A stretch of 64,000 nt of DNA from Raphanus sativus (taxonomy: Eukaryota; Streptophyta; Magnoliopsida; Brassicales; Brassicaceae), in assembly GCF_000801105.2 (NCBI RefSeq), contig NC_079517.1, positions 15,376,001 to 15,440,000 on the forward strand, written 5' to 3'. The notes below the pieces were generated by a model that ran no database searches, was not told the origin of the DNA, and worked only from the letters and a program-made list of their open reading frames with translations. Numbering within the stretch: the stretch's first letter is position 1; each line of letters starts with the position of its first letter. Below are positions 35,157-45,828 of the stretch, one piece after another. The position numbers were made by a program, and so were the translations under genes.

Positions 35157-35594
35157 TTACAAAACGACAGAAGAGACCGGGACAACCGCTGGTTCAGAAG
35201 GAAGCTTATTAGCTGTGTCTCGTTGCACGAGATTCCCATGTGCCTGCGCCATCAATATGGACTTGTAAATCTCCACAAGCACTTTCTCATCATACTCCTT
35301 CATCTGACGCTGTCCGAAACCGGATCCACCGTATGCAGAAGCTCCGACGGTTCGCGAGTTCGCCAACCGCAGCATCTTATTAACATAAGAATCACGTAAC
35401 CAAACCAGAAGCTTCTTGGGCGAAGCCCTTCTGAGGATCCTCAGTTTTGGCATGATCTTGATCCTCCAAAATCGTTTCTTCCGGGTCGGATCCGTTTTGA
35501 CTCCTTTTTCAATCCTTCGGCCCGGCGTCGATGACCCATCAAGCTTCTCGTATCCTCTCCACCTCCGCCAGTACCTCTTCGTTTTTATCTCCAT
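35157..35594 (-). CDS. Small basic uncharacterised crucifer protein
   Basis: An intronless frame of 145 residues from the ATG at 35594; an upstream in-frame ATG at 35606 would add four residues (MCCV), but homologues I recall begin MEIKxKRYWR. The N-terminal 60 residues are rich in Arg, Lys and Trp (KRYWRRWRGYEKL, RKKRFWRIKI). A conserved middle follows (KKLLVWLRDSYVNKMLRLANSR, AYGGSGFG), then YDEKVLVEIYKSILMAQ and a poorly conserved tail. No enzyme motif, signal peptide or clear membrane segment is seen. It sits where Arabidopsis has a small hypothetical-protein gene between the DUF1645 gene and GATL7 (perhaps At3g62650, from memory). The function is unknown. The coherent charge pattern and family resemblance support a real gene. 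Confidence 0.75.
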   Translation of the reverse strand: MEIKTKRYWRRWRGYEKLDGSSTPGRRIEKGVKTDPTRKKRFWRIKIMPKLRILRRASPKKLLVWLRDSYVNKMLRLANSRTVGASAYGGSGFGQRQMKEYDEKVLVEIYKSILMAQAHGNLVQRDTANKLPSEPAVVPVSSVVL

Positions 35595-35651
35595 CACACA
35601 ACACACCTTTTCTCTTGACTCTAATCTTTATGTAAATATATTTGTGTTTCT

Positions 35652-35654
<3 letters not shown>

Positions 35655-35701
<47 letters not shown>
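35655..35701. repeat. (GA)n microsatellite in the 5' leader region
   Basis: About 23 uninterrupted GA units, roughly 60-110 bp upstream of the start codon at 35594. GA/CT repeats are common in plant leaders and promoters (GAGA-binding proteins). Confidence 0.95.
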
Positions 35702-35704
<3 letters not shown>

Positions 35705-36643
35705 TAATAATGACTAGGAAGACCTGAATGCAAAATTTTCTCAATAAAAAAGGACCTGAATGCACAAGTGTGTATGAAGCAGCAGGCACGTGATTAGTTA
35801 CACACATCTATGGTGCGATTATAAATATATCAACGAATGGTCTGGATATAATGAATGAAGCAGCGTTATTGTTGATTGTTTGGGTCAACTAGCGTTGATT
35901 CCTTGTTTTGTCAACTACCGGCGATTGTTATCTTGAATTAATGTTAAATTGTTAATTATATGCTCCTTGCGTTCTAACGAAAACCACGTTAATTATGCAC
36001 AATGGCGTTTTGTGGGAGTGGATCGCTATTGCAATAATGGCGATGTATGAGGGTGAGAGGGTGGGGGGGGGGACGACATTTCCACGGGCCCATGTGACAA
36101 CCTCTCCGCCAACTAATTAATAAGTCGATATAGAGGCTTGGTAACACACGCATGTATATATGTAATGTAATGTAGAGTATTATTTGCTGCACAATAATTT
36201 TCTAGATCCTTATGTTTGTTCTTATTCCGTAAGTAAGTATATTTTAAGTGCAAGTAATCAATTGTAGCATGTTTTATGTGGCGGTCTACATCATCAGTCT
36301 ACATTAATATCGTTATCGCATTTGTCTTAGAAAAATAAACGTAAAAAGCCTACATTATTGACCTTACACTGACCTGTGATTTCATCAATCCAAAGATTCC
36401 CTCGTTTTGCTAGTCACCTTCCTCACGTGGTAACTTCTCAAAGACACACGCGCATGACGCATGTACACACGTAAGCATGCAACACTGATGTAGCACTATC
36501 ACTAACTCGTTTAATGAATTAACTTATCCACCCCAATATCTTACATCTTACTTAAGCCCAATAACTATTTAGATTGCTATGGCCTATAAATCAATTTATG
36601 GCCCATTAAGTTACATACGATTAGAGACGAATGACCTTCTAAC
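35702..36643. other. Intergenic DNA
   Basis: No gene was recognised. It includes a run of ten Gs near 36062-36071 and several ACGT-core words (for example CACGTG-like at about 35788 and 36425), as expected in a promoter region, but no start can be assigned. Confidence 0.4.
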
Positions 36644-37306
36644 CTAAGATGGAAACCGAAGCGGAAACGTGGAAACGGAAACGTATGAAAACGTGGAAGT
36701 GGGATTTTTCAAAAATTTAAGAAGCGGATACGTGTTGGAAGCGTGTATCTATATATATTTATATATATATATTAAAATATAAGAAAATTTTATAAAATCT
36801 AAATCTAAATATTATATGATTTAAATTTAAAATAAATCACTTATTCTTTTATAATAATTTTCAAATGATTTCGTATTAAAGCTTTAAAAACACACATAAA
36901 ATAAGTTTAAATAAATTATTATATTAATTATTTTTATTACTTCATAAATAATTGAAAATATATATTTTAATATATTCTATATCTTTAATAAAAACCTTAA
37001 TACAAAAGGATAATTTGTAATATTAATTTTAGAGTTTGTATATTTCGATTCTCTCTATTTCATTACTATTAAATTTTGTATTTTATATAAATTAAAAACT
37101 ATGATTTTATATTTTTTATTGAGTTATACCATTTCTCTTAAAAATTGGAAACGTGATTCCAAAATGGAGCCGTAAGCTTTCAAAAGGTATTTAAAGAGAA
37201 TATTTTGGAAACGTCTTGGAAGCGAGTTTCTGCAAGATTCCACAAACTTTCGATTCCGATTCTGAAATAGAAAGCGTACGTCCGATAAAGCTTCCATGCA
37301 ACCTAG
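36644..37306. mobile_element. hAT-type MITE with GGAAACG-rich ends
   Basis: A 663-bp element flanked by a perfect 8-bp duplication, CTTCTAAC (36636-36643, 37307-37314). The ends are CTAAGATGGAAAC and, reverse-complemented, CTAGGTTGCATGGAAGC, an imperfect inverted pair with an indel. Both arms are enriched in GGAAACG/GGAAGCG words and the centre is AT-rich. No open frame. Confidence 0.7.
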
Positions 37307-37871
37307 CTTCTAACACGATCATGGCTTAGCACGTGAAGCCACGTCTTTTCGTTTTTCGCGTTACCTAAGAAGCATTTACCTATTTACTATATTGTTCCTT
37401 GACCATAAAACACGATCGAACAGTACCATATTTTTCAGTATTTATAATTTGCTTAGTATTTCACATATCTGATGTTTTTTTTTGATATATGTATTTCACA
37501 TATCTGATGTTTTTATTTACTTTGTTTCGCAAAATTATAGATATCTACCTTTTCAGATATCCAATTTTTTTAATATTTATAAATATTTATGGATATTACG
37601 AATATTTCATCCACTTTGTTCAATATAAGTAAATTTTTAAAAATAGTATCAATTTACAATTTTTAGAAATATCTTTTACATACTAAAAAAAAATTAAAAA
37701 TTAATGAAATTAGATGTTTTATTAAATTTCAAAATTAATAATTTTCTTATAACTTTTTTCAGAAAATTATAGTTTTGTATAAAGATTTTATATTCTTTTT
37801 AATTTAAAGTTTTATAAGTAACTTTTAAAATAAAATGTAATAATTATATGTTAAATAATAATTATATAATA

Positions 37872-38558
37872 TCTATCTTATTAAAACAGAAACATTCTGT
37901 TGAACCTAACATTTATTTTGTAAGTTTTTAAATTAAATACACCTTTATACTTTATAGTTAAACATACATTAAATCACTAATGTTCCTTTCTTTATACTAC
38001 TATCCATGTTCCCAAACAATATACTTATTTCTTTATACTACTATCAACGTTTCCAAACAATATATTTATTTCTTTATACTACTATCAATGTTTCCAAACA
38101 ATATATTTTTTATACTACTATCAATGTTTCCAAATAATACAATAATTAATCTTAATTATTTTATATCTATCATTTTCTCTTTAAATTTTTTGTAGAAACG
38201 TCATAATTTCATAAATTTCAAAATAGTGAACTTTAAAATTTCGATTATAAGATTACAAATTATGAAACTATTACAATTTAAATCCAATTAGATTATATAT
38301 CGGTTATCCATCAGTTCAATCGGTTAGTTTCGGGTTTTAGTGATTTTTAATATGAATATTTAGAAACATAAATTGAATTGTCAGATCTTCGGATTAACCG
38401 GTATAATCACAATCGGGTTGAATTTAAAAATACTGATTTAAATGCAAAAATATTTTAAATACACACTCTTTAAAAATTACCAAAATATTTGTTAAATTAT
38501 TAGTGAATTTTTTCATCGTAAAATATCTCGCGCTTCAAAAGCGCGGGTCAAAATCTAG
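37872..38558 (+). mobile_element. Non-autonomous Helitron with proven boundaries
   Basis: 687 bp, beginning TCTATCTTATTAAAAC and ending with the hairpin CGCGCTTCAAAAGCGCG, then GGTCAAAAT and CTAG. It lies between A (37871) and T (38559), with no target duplication. Copy B of the surrounding repeat shows the uninterrupted target. It contains about 3.5 tandem copies of a 40-45-bp unit and no open frame of note, so transposition needed a helicase from elsewhere. Confidence 0.95.
37987..38139. repeat. Tandem repeat inside the Helitron
   Basis: Three to four copies of a unit built on TTTATACTACTATCAATG followed by TTTCCAAACAATATA. It produces a short repetitive open frame that is not a gene. Confidence 0.85.
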
Positions 38559-38885
38559 TTATACATATAAAACTCTATATTTAATCGTAGTGTATATCTA
38601 TTTGTATAAAAGTCAGAACGGATCGGATATCTGTCTATAAATTTTCTAATATTTGCGATTTAGTTCGTTTTTAATAGATCTTGAGTTTTAGCAGTCATCA
38701 GACTGTTCTGCGTGAAAATCACCAAACTGCACTGTTTTCTGATTCTTTTGTTCCAGCAGGTCCATCTCCCATCCAGTGCAACTCGAGACCTGTAATGACT
38801 CGAAAAAGACTAGAAAGACTCGATAAAGACTTGAAAACCAATTAGAAAACATATATACAATGATGTATAAAACACCATATATCAA

Positions 38886-39215
38886 CATACTAAAAAAAAA
38901 TTTAAAAATTAATGAAATTAGATGTTTTATTAAATTTCAAAATTAATAATTTTCTTATAACTTTTTTTAGAAAAATTATATAGTTTTGTATAAAGATTTT
39001 ATATTCTTTTTAATTTACAGTTTTATAAGTAACTTTTAAAATAAAATGTAATAAATTATATGTTAAATAATAATTATATAATATTATACATATAAAACTC
39101 TATATTTAATTGTAGTGTATATCTATTTGTATAAAAGTCAGAACGGATCGGATATCCGTCTATAAGTTTTCTAATATTTGCGATTTAGTTCGTTTTTAAT
39201 AGATACTGAGTTTTA
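38886..39215. repeat. Duplicated segment, copy B (empty site)
   Basis: 330 bp. It is continuous at 39083/39084 exactly where copy A carries the Helitron: TATAATA then TTATACAT. Confidence 0.92.
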
Positions 39216-40528
39216 TTATTTGTTTTGATTCGAAAACTTATGGATATCCGGAGTTTCGAATCGAAACGAAACAAAATAATGAATTAAATCAAATTTAACG
39301 GATAAAATGTTCATCCCTAATTAACTCTCTAGTTTTGTTGATTATCTTTTTCGAAACACTATTTTGTTGATTATCCAGGTATTATTTTACTTGCAACAAA
39401 TATGTAGATGTAGAGTAATAGAAGTGATGATATATATATACATACTAGTGGTATTCCGGCGCTATGCGCCGGGTTGTTATATTTTGTTCTCTAATGAGTT
39501 GATGATGGGTTAAGTCCTGTTCGTTTTGAGATCGCGACGTCTGGTTGATGCGATCAAAAATAAAGGAATGAAAACATAATTTAAAAGGAAAAGTAAGAGA
39601 GGAGGTGAATGAATTTTTGTGTTTCTTGTCACTGGGATGAGAGAGAACATATAAACATGGCCGCTGTTTATTTTAGCGACACCAGAACCGAATTCCTTCT
39701 ATTACTTTGTCGATGCGTCTTCAATTTTACACTCCGACAACCAATAAAGAGGATAATCATGATTAATTATCAGCCGCTGACGCCAGTTTCAGAGATCTCA
39801 AAATGAACAGGGCTTTATTTGATCTATTTGATGGTGGTTAATAATAGAATGTATTACTTTGTTTTGTAATTGCTTAGTTAAAAAGGAATAGCCTAAATGG
39901 TTTTCATAGATTAATGGAATAAAAATAGAATAAATAGCTGAGTAGTTACACCAAAGTAAAAATAATTTAACTTAAAATATAAAGTAACATTGATATTCCA
40001 AAATAATATCTAAAACTATACAAAATAGCCTAAATACTATTTTTAATGAAAGATATGTTCCAAAAAAGACAATTAAAAAGACAATTAAATAAAATATTTT
40101 AAATAGTATTGGGATATTATTTTAAAAAGACAATTAAAATATTTAAATCCATAATTGTGATTCATATATTGCCAAGAACTCGAAACATTTCACTTCAGAT
40201 TTGGTTAGATTCTAATTTTTTGGATACTAAAATTTTGGATATTTATTGTTTAAGTTCGTGTTTGATATTACTTTTTGGTTAGGCTTTATTTTGTTCAGCC
40301 TTAATTCTATGTAACAAATACATAGGAAACACTTTCTAAGTAGTTTCAAAACAAAACAAAAAGCTTGAATAAATCCTTTTTGTTTTAGATAATACACTGT
40401 TGTAGTGCACTAACCAACGTTTGGCAGGTACACATAAAGCTGTAGTCGGTACTTCTGGTGCCATGTACCTGTTAGAAATTTAGAGCAATCACAATCAGCA
40501 CATGTATCATTAATTTAACTACAAATAG

Positions 40529-40612
40529 ATTATTATAAGGACTCTTTCCGATAGATTAGAGAAGTGAACCATTATTATAAGGACTCTTTTCGACAGATTA
40601 GAGAAGTGAACC
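40529..40612. repeat. 42-bp tandem duplication
   Basis: Two head-to-tail copies (40529-40570, 40571-40612) of a unit beginning ATTATTATAAGGACTCTTT, differing at only two or three positions. Confidence 0.92.
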
Positions 40613-41570
40613 TTACCAGCATGACAATACATACTCTATATATGGTGTACTCGAATTGACATCCCGAGCGAAGCCAAGATCAGTGATCTCAATGATGACA
40701 GTTTTTAGAGTTAATAAATTTCTGCATTAGAGAAATAAATATACACATGATTCAACTATGACTGCTAAAAAACCTGGAAATGAATCAAAACACGCCTCAC
40801 ACGTGGGTACCTGACTTTGAATCACGATGGAAGTATCCACGCTGATGATTTTAAGACATTAGCTTCCACTAAAATGATGATTTTAAACTTATACAGTTGA
40901 AAATTAACATGGTAGCAGGTGCAGTAAGTGCAGAAGGCAATTTCTACAGCTGATGATAATAATTCTCCAACATTATTAATTGTTAGATACTAGAGAATCT
41001 CTTCGACCTGTTCAAGATGAAACCAAGTAAGTAAGAAACATATTTGACAAATAGAAAACTTTATTATGCATTTTTAAATGTCACTAAAATTGTTGTATTT
41101 TAGGAAAGTTACCCTTGAATTCAAAACGATCTAGTTCTGTTGAAAACTTTTCGATATTTGGAGTAGTAGCTTACATAACTCCTCGTATTGTTCGGACAAA
41201 GTGACAGATTAGTAAGAAACTGAGATGATATCTTCGATTAAATGAGTCCATCTGCTTGTTAAGCATCCTAGTAAATAGCTCCTGCTCTTCAGCAACATAA
41301 CCCATGTGCTCAAATTAGAGTGGCCACTTTTTCATACAAAAACGAAAGAGTCCCAAAATGGATTTACTTAGTTGAAAAATAAAAAAAACTTACGATCTTT
41401 CTCAAGAATGTACCATACTCTTTCTCAGCTTAAACATGCAGCCTTCTTAACACTTCTGCCCAAAGACTTATCGGTGCACATCGTCAAGTTTGTTCGTGGA
41501 GGTCGTGTAAGACTTCACTTTGAAATTTTATATTGTTTCGCCTTAAGGTCAGAGAAACGGAGCTCTTGAT

Positions 41571-41783
41571 TTGCCGAAGATAACAAACCTTGTATATAAG
41601 TACATCATGAGAGAGCTTGATAAGGGTTCAAGATGTATTAAAGAGGATGTAGTGGGCATCATTGGGTTGTATGTCATTATTGTAGACGTTTCTCAACAGA
41701 AGCAATGGGAAGGAGAAGCGGAACATTTCGATTTGGAAGAAAAGCGCTTGACGGCGAAGTTCGTTCCAACACATCTTCTCTGA
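41571..41783 (+). pseudogene. Coding-like fragment inside the Helitron, unrecognised
   Basis: An open stretch of 70 codons that reads like protein: PKITNLVYKYIMREL, then KEDVVGIIGLYVIIVDV and HFDLEEKRLTAKFVPTHLL. The composition is normal for a protein and unlike the random AT-rich frames nearby. Together with a preceding open stretch (41446-41569) it may be a captured gene piece. No family was recognised and no splice join is certain. Confidence 0.3.
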
Positions 41784-42727
41784 TTAGGGCTGGGCTAAGC
41801 GGGCCAAAATAAACTAATTTCTTAAACATGATGAAGATTTAGGCCCAGAAAAAATACTGAACAAATGAAGAATGACAGGTGTCAAAAAAAACCCCAAAGA
41901 GAAAAAAAGTCTACTTTATTGTATTAGATAGATATATATCTGAACGACAAAAATGTCCAGAGAAATTTCTACATCTCTAAAACAAAAATCTTCAGATAAA
42001 GTCACAATTATCTACATACATATATGAGAATAATCTGAGTTTAAAAACATTATCAATCAACTATTTTAATCTTACCATCCCTAAGATAAGCAACATCAAT
42101 TCAAAAATGTGAAAACTTGAAATCATGAACTGATTCGTCATAAATACACGATCATGGTATTTTTCTCATTTCATTTAAGGAGATCAGAACATCTTTTTGA
42201 AATTCAAATGCAGTTGGTCTTTATTATGTTGAACATAAAATGCTCTTTTCGCAGACAATAAATCAAGGATATCAAGGGAAACTAAGATATATGGTTATGG
42301 GCAAGCTAGTAAATGGCACTATAAATACCGTAACACCCTTATTTTATTTTTCTTTATTATATTAGATCAGCTGCAGGCTGCGGAATCTTAAGCAAAACCA
42401 TGGCATTACCTACATGATCAAATTTAATTACGTTAAAAATATATTTATATTCTAGTTGATTACTTTTTATTTATGCAAACAACATGTCAGATAATTAAAC
42501 AAAACTTAATTTGTGCGCTAAAGATCAACGAGTATGTTGTAAATTAACTTTTCTTTATAGGAAAACAGCATAGGAATATTTTTATAACAATTAATAAAGA
42601 AAAAGTTTTTGAGAGTCGCAATATAATTTTATTTTTAAAAACGTCAATAAATACAAAGAATAAAAAGGTAGCTTCATACATACATACATACATACGCTGC
42701 ATAATCTGCTCCCTCACCTCGTTCCTC

Positions 42728-42751
42728 GCGCTCTCTCTCTCTCTCTCTTTC
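42728..42751. repeat. (CT)n run in the DUF1645 gene leader
   Basis: A CT-rich microsatellite about 60-80 bp upstream of the start codon; just before it (42677-42697) lies a (CATA)5 run. Confidence 0.85.
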
Positions 42752-42808
42752 CTTGAGAAACAAGCCACAGTCACAATCGATCTACTCTCTGATCTCTCCT
42801 ATAGTACA

Positions 42809-43915
42809 ATGGTTATTGTCGAGAGCTTCAGCCATGGGGAGCCAGAAACGCCGCGTTTCAGCGACGACCTTGCCTCAGGCTCAGCTTCCTCCACGCCGTT
42901 CGCCAGCGCTCCGTCGAGCCCCGGCCGTGGTCCACCGCCTGGCTATTTCTTCAGCGCGCCGTCGAGTCCGATGCATCATTTCTTCTTGTCCTCTGCCGCT
43001 GCTGCTCCGTCGGAGGAGAATCCGAAGCTCGATTCTTCGTCTTCTTCTCCTGGCGACTTCGAGTTCGATTTCTCGTCTCGGTTGTCTTCAAGCAGTGGCG
43101 GTGGTCCTCTAGGCGGCGTACCGATGACCTCCGCGGAGGAGCTCTTCTCCAACGGCCAGATCAAGCCGATGAAGCTCTCTTCCCACCTCGAGAAGCCTCA
43201 GGTCCTAGCGCCGCTTCTAGATCTTGAAACCGAGGAAGAAGACGGTAGGCGTGGGAGGGATCTGATGAAGCTGAGAAGCAGATCTGTTCACCGCAAAGCG
43301 AGATCTCTCTCTCCTCTCCGAAACGCAGCGTATCAATGGAACGAAGAGGAGGAAGAGGAGGGAGGGAGTGAGGTGAAGGAGTGTATACGGAAGCTACAAG
43401 AAGATTACGAGACTAATAATAAGAGTAACGGAAACGTGACGTCAGCCGAAACGACGCCGTCTTGTTCCGCTTCTTCTTCACGGTCGTCGTCTTACGGAAG
43501 AAACTCGAAGAAATGGATCTTCCTCAAGGATCTACTTCACCGTAGCAAAAGCGAAGGGAGTGGAAAGGGTAAGGAGAAGTTCTGGTCCAACATCTCCTTC
43601 TCTCCTTCAAGTCTCAAAGATAAGAAACTCAAATCAGAGGACGCAGCCAAGAAGCAGAAAGAGAAGCAACCGTCGCCGGCGAAAAAGTCTCCGACGGCCG
43701 GAAAACCGACGAACGGATTAAGGAAGCGGCGAGGGTTGCAGCCGTCGGCTCACGAGCTGCATTACACAACGAACAGAGCTCAAGCAGAGGAGATGAAGAA
43801 GAGGACGTACTTGCCCTACAGGCATGGACTCTTCGGCTGTTTAGCGTTTAGTTCAAAAGGTTACAGCGCCTTGAACGGTTTGGCCCGAAGCTTAAACCCG
43901 GTTTCGTCCGGTTAA
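42809..43915 (+). CDS. DUF1645 family protein
   Basis: Intronless, 368 residues, starting MVIVESFSHGEPETPRFS. The N-terminal third is Ser/Pro-rich (SSTPFASAPSSPGRGPPPGYFFSAP). A conserved FDFSSR followed by MTSAEELFSNGQIKPMKL forms the DUF1645 signature, then a charged region, an RNSKKWIFLKDLLHRSKSEG basic motif (about 232-251) and a lysine-rich stretch. The C-terminal motif YRHGLFGCLAFSSKGY is typical. Members are plant-specific, probably nuclear or cytosolic, and linked to stress and growth in the literature, but have no known enzymatic role. The map position matches Arabidopsis At3g62630 (recalled). The CT-rich leader and high GC compared with the flanks support a live gene. Confidence 0.92.
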   Translation: MVIVESFSHGEPETPRFSDDLASGSASSTPFASAPSSPGRGPPPGYFFSAPSSPMHHFFLSSAAAAPSEENPKLDSSSSSPGDFEFDFSSRLSSSSGGGPLGGVPMTSAEELFSNGQIKPMKLSSHLEKPQVLAPLLDLETEEEDGRRGRDLMKLRSRSVHRKARSLSPLRNAAYQWNEEEEEEGGSEVKECIRKLQEDYETNNKSNGNVTSAETTPSCSASSSRSSSYGRNSKKWIFLKDLLHRSKSEGSGKGKEKFWSNISFSPSSLKDKKLKSEDAAKKQKEKQPSPAKKSPTAGKPTNGLRKRRGLQPSAHELHYTTNRAQAEEMKKRTYLPYRHGLFGCLAFSSKGYSALNGLARSLNPVSSG

Positions 43916-45198
43916 AGTTTGTGTTGTGTTATAGATTTAATTATTGTTGGTAAGCAAATGTTTATGTATAGATTATGGATTCAATAATCCTCAAGTTATG
44001 AATATGTAAGATGATCACTGCAACTCTATGTTCTCTTAGATTACTATGATTCTCTGTTGTTCTTGTGAATCATTTCGGAATCTAAACTTTTACAGTGGTG
44101 TTGTAATAGTTTTTTGTTATTATTCTCATGTCCAAGAAGTTAAGAAACAACAATGGTTGTAGGGTTTTGGTTTATTAGAAAGAGATAGCAATAGAGAGAT
44201 AGAGAGATCAACAATTTCTGGAAGTACTCTGTGAGATCTGCAGAAGAGAAAGAAAAAAAATAAGATCGGGGCCATGAGTGAGTTGTGTTTTGGAGTAATG
44301 TGTGTAAGAGTTGAGAGGGAGCATCTTCATCATCTTCGTGATGACCCATTTGTGGTTTGTCTTATTAATTGTTTGGTGATTGAAACTGTTTCTTCCAAGT
44401 CTTATCTATTTGGCCTTTAGCTAAATAACATATGCTTTTTTAGTTATTTTATCTACTTGTTCTTTGGATTTTGTTTTGTATATAATCTTTTAGACTTGAT
44501 TAAATTGAATGATATACATCACCCCCTTGATGACAAGAAGCCTACCCACCGTGAGTGATGTATGAGGTTTTTATTTTCACGCTCACTTTTAGTTGTTGTT
44601 TTTTGGAATTTCATGCTTTTTAGTTGTTCCTATTTGATATTTACTTTTCATTATCATTGTATTTTTTTTTTTGAACTGAAATTATCATTGTATTTTATAT
44701 ATGTTCATTTCTTGATAAATCAAGCCAAACTAAAAACTCCAAATTGCGTCTTTACTCGATTTGATTAACCAAAAGCAAATCCAAGTTGAGTATAAAAGCA
44801 ACGAAAAAGAAGAAAGAACTGTAACTTAATCTAAATTACATATGTGTCAAATCAATTTATACTAAGATAGATCTCGCTTCACCTAAAATGAAGTTAAAAC
44901 TTAAATCCAAAAGGAATGCACACTGTTCTATGGTTGATCAGAAGTAGGTTGATATGGAAGCTATAAACTTCATGCACGTGGCTATGGGTTTTAATGGATT
45001 TCTGTTTTGCTACACAACCCATGTTAAATGGGTTGAAAGACAATTAAATAACGAGTAACGAATCTGTAACAGTGCCTTTCCCTGCTGCACGGCTGCGGCA
45101 ACAGTTGTCACTGAAAAAAGAACCGAATATTAAATGAGATTTCGTGCACGTATAGCGACCTAAGAAGATCCACACCGCACATCAACAAAACATATTTA
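43916..45198. other. DUF1645 gene 3' region and intergenic DNA
   Basis: A 3' UTR-like stretch follows the stop. The 69-codon minus-strand frame at 44140-44349 shows no recognisable family and is not called. Confidence 0.5.
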
Positions 45199-45825
45199 GG
45201 CTTTGATTGGTAACTTAGTGGAACGGCGCGATTCCGTAAATAATTTACCAATCAACAAAATATTGCGAAATGAATAAAAAATGCAAAAACGCAGATTTTG
45301 CGTTTTTCTGACACAAATATAATAAAAAAGTTTATTAAATGGCAAAGTATGTTTTAGTAAATTATGGTGGAAATTTTATAAAATCAACATTTTCATATTA
45401 TTATATTATATATTAATACTATCTTAAAATTTAAAATACATCACAATAATTTTTTATGATAAATAGTTATGTTGTAAATAAAGTTATATTATAATTCCTA
45501 TATTATTAAATGTCAACCTATTATTAAAATATAAACTAGATATTTATAATAAGAACTAAAATAATTTAATAAATTTTATAATAAACTAAAATATTTGATC
45601 AAACTAAATAATTTAGTTATTTTGACATTTTGTAATAATTAGTTTAATTATTGATATTTGTTTTTATTATAAAAAGTTTGAATACCATATCAAATAGGTT
45701 TATCAATTTAATATGTTTCACCATTCCGCAAATTTTAAACTTTTCCGCAGCTTAAATAATTTTTTTCGTAAATTAACTATCTTTTACGCGATTCCGCGAT
45801 TAAGCAATGATTACCAATCGAAGGC
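45199..45825. mobile_element. MITE with GGCTTTGATTGGTAA ends
   Basis: 627 bp. The left end GGCTTTGATTGGTAA and the right end (reverse complement) GCCTTCGATTGGTAA pair at 13 of 15 positions. The flanks are TTA on both sides (45196-45198, 45826-45828), which would suit PIF/Harbinger, though three bases are weak evidence. GCGATTCCG words sit in both arms. No coding frame. Confidence 0.7.
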
Positions 45826-45828
45826 TTA

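Larger units (their letters stand above)
37679..38690. repeat. Duplicated segment, copy A (with Helitron inside)
   Basis: Matches 38886-39215 almost base for base from CATACTAAAAAAAAA to GAGTTTTA, about 325 bp once the 687-bp Helitron at 37872-38558 is subtracted. Confidence 0.92.
37500..39319. repeat. Rearranged AT-rich MITE copy with internal duplication
   Basis: The right end, read in reverse complement, begins TAGGGATGAACATTTTATCC at 39319 and continues with the same word order as the repeat at 15033-15720. It is expanded here by a duplicated 330-bp segment, a 195-bp spacer of different sequence (38691-38885) and a Helitron. The left end is not sharply defined and no target duplication was found. 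Confidence 0.5.
39445..41932 (-). mobile_element. Helitron (minus orientation), about 2.5 kb
   Basis: On the minus strand it begins TCTATCTAATACAATAAAG (41932 downward) and ends with the hairpin CCGGCGCATAGCGCCGG, then AATACCA and CTAG at 39448-39445. The flanks are A before the 5' end and T after the 3' end, as required. No Rep/helicase reading frame was seen, so it is non-autonomous. It carries a 42-bp tandem duplication and an unrecognised coding-like stretch. Confidence 0.75.

Noticed and set aside
37980..38195. 71-codon repetitive frame (LYYYPCS-type units)
   Set aside because: Translation of a tandem repeat inside a Helitron.
42753..43164. Open frames overlapping the start of the DUF1645 gene (42753-43112 plus, 42976-43164 minus)
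   Set aside because: Different-frame or antisense shadows of a well-supported gene.
44140..44349. 69-codon minus-strand frame downstream of the DUF1645 gene
   Set aside because: No recognisable family, hydrophobic low-complexity end, and no promoter signal; could not be supported.
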